Of a stretch of DNA of 16,760 bases, positions 15,292 through 16,760 are shown one piece after another. This DNA comes from Planctomycetota bacterium (lineage in GTDB: Bacteria > Planctomycetota > Phycisphaerae > Sedimentisphaerales > Anaerohalosphaeraceae). The notes beneath the pieces were generated by a model. It ran no database searches. It was not told the origin of the DNA and saw only the letters and a list, made by a program, of their open reading frames with translations. The stretch is taken from NCBI GenBank assembly GCA_021160785.1, contig JAGHBX010000087.1, forward strand, positions 1 to 16,760, given 5' to 3'. The translations under genes and the position numbers were made by a program. The stretch's first letter is position 1. Each line of letters opens with the position of its first letter.

Positions 15292-15320
15292 AGTATAGAA
15301 GAACCCTCCAATACCGTCAA
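15292..15320 (-). promoter_or_regulatory. Strong sigma-70 promoter for the AAA ATPase operon
   Basis: TTGACG (15320-15315), exactly 17 bases, then TATACT (15297-15292) on the minus strand, five of six matches each. Transcription would start near 15285, about 30 bases before the ATPase start. This is the best promoter in the window. Confidence 0.7.
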
Positions 15321-15353
15321 GGCTTATTCTTCGTACACGCATTTGGGGGTGGC

Positions 15354-16760
15354 TTACTTTTGGGCCGTCTGCTTGTTTGGGGTCATGCAGAGGACTTTGC
15401 CGTTTACCGTTGATATATACAGACGCCCCCCGGCTACGGCCATGCCGTCGAATACGGGCGGGCTGTCGAGTTGGTATTGTGTTGACTCGTCCGGATCAGC
15501 GGTTGATACCGCCATAAGTACGGCGCCTTTCTTGCCCTCCATTGCCGCCGCCTGTTCGGCGAGACTCTGTTTGACCTGGGCCTGGTCTATATGCGCAAAC
15601 GCCTGCGGCTCATCGACCAGGTCCGGGGGGCCTGCGACAAAAAGTGTCTTTTCGGCAAGCACCATCGCACGGGCAAAGATCGGCAGGTCTTTCGTCCAGT
15701 CGTATCGGACCATGAATCCGCGTATGGTTGCGGCGGTGCCGGTAAATCTCATTGCGCGGCCAAACTTGCCCTTCGCCGATTTGACGCCCTCGATCTTGCC
15801 GACGTTTTCATTGCCCGACGCGTCGAGGAGTCTTTTTCCATCGAAGGTATAGCAAAGTACTAATCCCGCCTTGTCGGCTGTCAGGTTACTCTGCGCCGAA
15901 GCGTCGCGTGCAATTTCATTGGCGCTCAACGCCCGATGGTACACTCTCACTTCATCGATAAGGCCGTTGAATCCGTAACCGCCGTTGTATTCGCCCACCG
16001 TCGATCCCTCGTCGGCCCCTATCTGCATGACCTCCGCCGGGTCGCCGCCGAGGAGACCGGCAGCCTTTGCAGAAGCGGCGAGTTTGCCGTTGACATAAAT
16101 GTGCAGCTTCTTATCTTCAGTCAGGACGCCCGCCACATGCGTCCACTCATTGCCGATCTTCGTCCCGGCGTTTGCCGAAGAAAAAACGCTTTCGGCACGC
16201 ACGCCGAAACGGGGCCGGGCGTTCTGCAGATACAATACATAGCCTAACGAGGCACCTCCCTTTGCAACGATAACGCCGCTGTTCTTGTCCGGCTTTATCC
16301 ATGCTTCGACGGTGATTGCCTTGCCGGCGGGATTCAGGCTCTTGGACTTTGCCACCTCAATGAATGATTTTCCCCCTCCTCCGCCGGAGGAACTTTCCGC
16401 GGTGTCCGCCATCTTGTTGGCGGCAAAGAGGTGGTGCTCAATCGGCGTAGTCCATCGGTAGTACTGCGGCTTGCGGCCAAAGCCGTAAACCTTGTTGTCA
16501 TCGAAACAGAGTATCCTGCCCGCCGGCGCGGCTTTTCCGGAAAGATAATAGCCGCACCAGCCGCTGACGAATCGGCTGCCGTACATCCAGTAGGTGCGAT
16601 GCCACCACGAATCGTCGACGAAACCCGTCGGACTGAACAGATGAGCGCGGTCGGCGCGCTGTGTCGCCGGTGGCGCGCCGGCGTCAGCATTGGCGCCGGA
16701 CGGGAACTTCTCCAAAGGCAAAGGCGCCCCGTCCATGTTAAACGGCAGCCCGCGCATGTA
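15354..16760 (-). CDS. Beta-propeller (PQQ-like) protein with circularly permuted LamG domain, partial (N-terminus outside window)
   Basis: The frame is open to the right edge; the ATG at 16757 is probably internal. The visible 467 residues begin in a propeller-type region (FSPTGFVDDSWWHRTYWMYG, RILCFDDNKVYGFGRKPQYY). Then a LamG/concanavalin-like fold appears in reversed order: its C-terminal portion (SFIEVAKSKSLNP, ITVEAWIKP, WTHVAGVLTEDKKLHIYVNG, GLIDEVRVYHRALSANEI; about 131-285) comes before its N-terminal portion (GLVLCYTFDGKRLLDASGN, GKFGRAMRFTG; about 307-345). A last propeller blade (LYISTVNGKVLCM) closes the protein. It is probably exported, and polysaccharide or glycoprotein binding is plausible for the LamG part. 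Substrate unknown. Confidence 0.75.
   Translation of the reverse strand, partial: YMRGLPFNMDGAPLPLEKFPSGANADAGAPPATQRADRAHLFSPTGFVDDSWWHRTYWMYGSRFVSGWCGYYLSGKAAPAGRILCFDDNKVYGFGRKPQYYRWTTPIEHHLFAANKMADTAESSSGGGGGKSFIEVAKSKSLNPAGKAITVEAWIKPDKNSGVIVAKGGASLGYVLYLQNARPRFGVRAESVFSSANAGTKIGNEWTHVAGVLTEDKKLHIYVNGKLAASAKAAGLLGGDPAEVMQIGADEGSTVGEYNGGYGFNGLIDEVRVYHRALSANEIARDASAQSNLTADKAGLVLCYTFDGKRLLDASGNENVGKIEGVKSAKGKFGRAMRFTGTAATIRGFMVRYDWTKDLPIFARAMVLAEKTLFVAGPPDLVDEPQAFAHIDQAQVKQSLAEQAAAMEGKKGAVLMAVSTADPDESTQYQLDSPPVFDGMAVAGGRLYISTVNGKVLCMTPNKQTAQK

Noticed and set aside
1..16760. CRISPR arrays, tRNA or rRNA genes, insertion sequences, integrase or attachment sites
   Set aside because: No regularly spaced repeats, no cloverleaf with a conserved T-arm sequence, no transposase or integrase motifs, and no terminal inverted repeats were seen on reading both strands.

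Overview
The window looks like a chromosomal segment of a Gram-negative, carbohydrate-degrading bacterium, most likely a planctomycete of the Phycisphaerae (Sedimentisphaerales-like). The reasons are the combination of gene types: a Tat-exported Gfo/Idh/MocA oxidoreductase, a pseudopilin with an H-X9-DG motif, a PEP-CTERM protein, a single C-terminal dockerin-like repeat, and a beta-propeller protein carrying a circularly permuted LamG domain. This placement is inference from gene style; no rRNA gene is present. Every gene is on the minus strand except the FAH-family enzyme at 8039-8980.

Layout. 1-2449: a carbohydrate locus, with a left-truncated exported debranching-type glycosidase (its promoter-proximal end is at 1042) behind a Gfo/Idh/MocA oxidoreductase. 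2480-2546: a pair of GC-rich palindromic repeat units. 2577-4898: two uncharacterised membrane proteins 15 bases apart. 5033-7821: a cobalamin (B12) riboswitch with its own promoter and a terminator, followed by a PEP-CTERM surface protein, a dockerin-tailed secreted protein and a pseudopilin. 8039-8980: an FAH-family hydrolase/isomerase, convergent with rpoD across a bidirectional terminator. 9077-12846: the dnaG-rpoD housekeeping pair with a good sigma-70 promoter. 13095-15320: a promoter-driven ABC-type AAA ATPase, a broken DUF4276 (Toprim-like) partner and a HAD phosphatase/mutase. 15354-16760: the C-terminal part of a propeller/LamG protein that runs off the right edge.

The most interesting unit is the riboswitch locus. 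Its aptamer can be recognised base by base (closing P1 stem, B12 box, conserved core), yet the genes behind it are not corrinoid biosynthesis enzymes or a BtuB/BtuCDF transporter. They are three exported proteins: one with a cell-surface sorting signal, one with a dockerin-like tail, and a pseudopilin whose start overlaps the previous stop. The simplest reading is a planctomycete surface device for corrinoid capture that is switched off when B12 is plentiful. Function is inferred from regulation and weak family resemblance, not from proven homology.

Three genes show damage or oddities that should be checked against reads. The DUF4276 gene has lost its middle and its true C-terminus sits in another frame. 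The glycosidase seems to lack the first part of its catalytic barrel. The dockerin-tailed gene has no canonical start codon in frame at the expected place.
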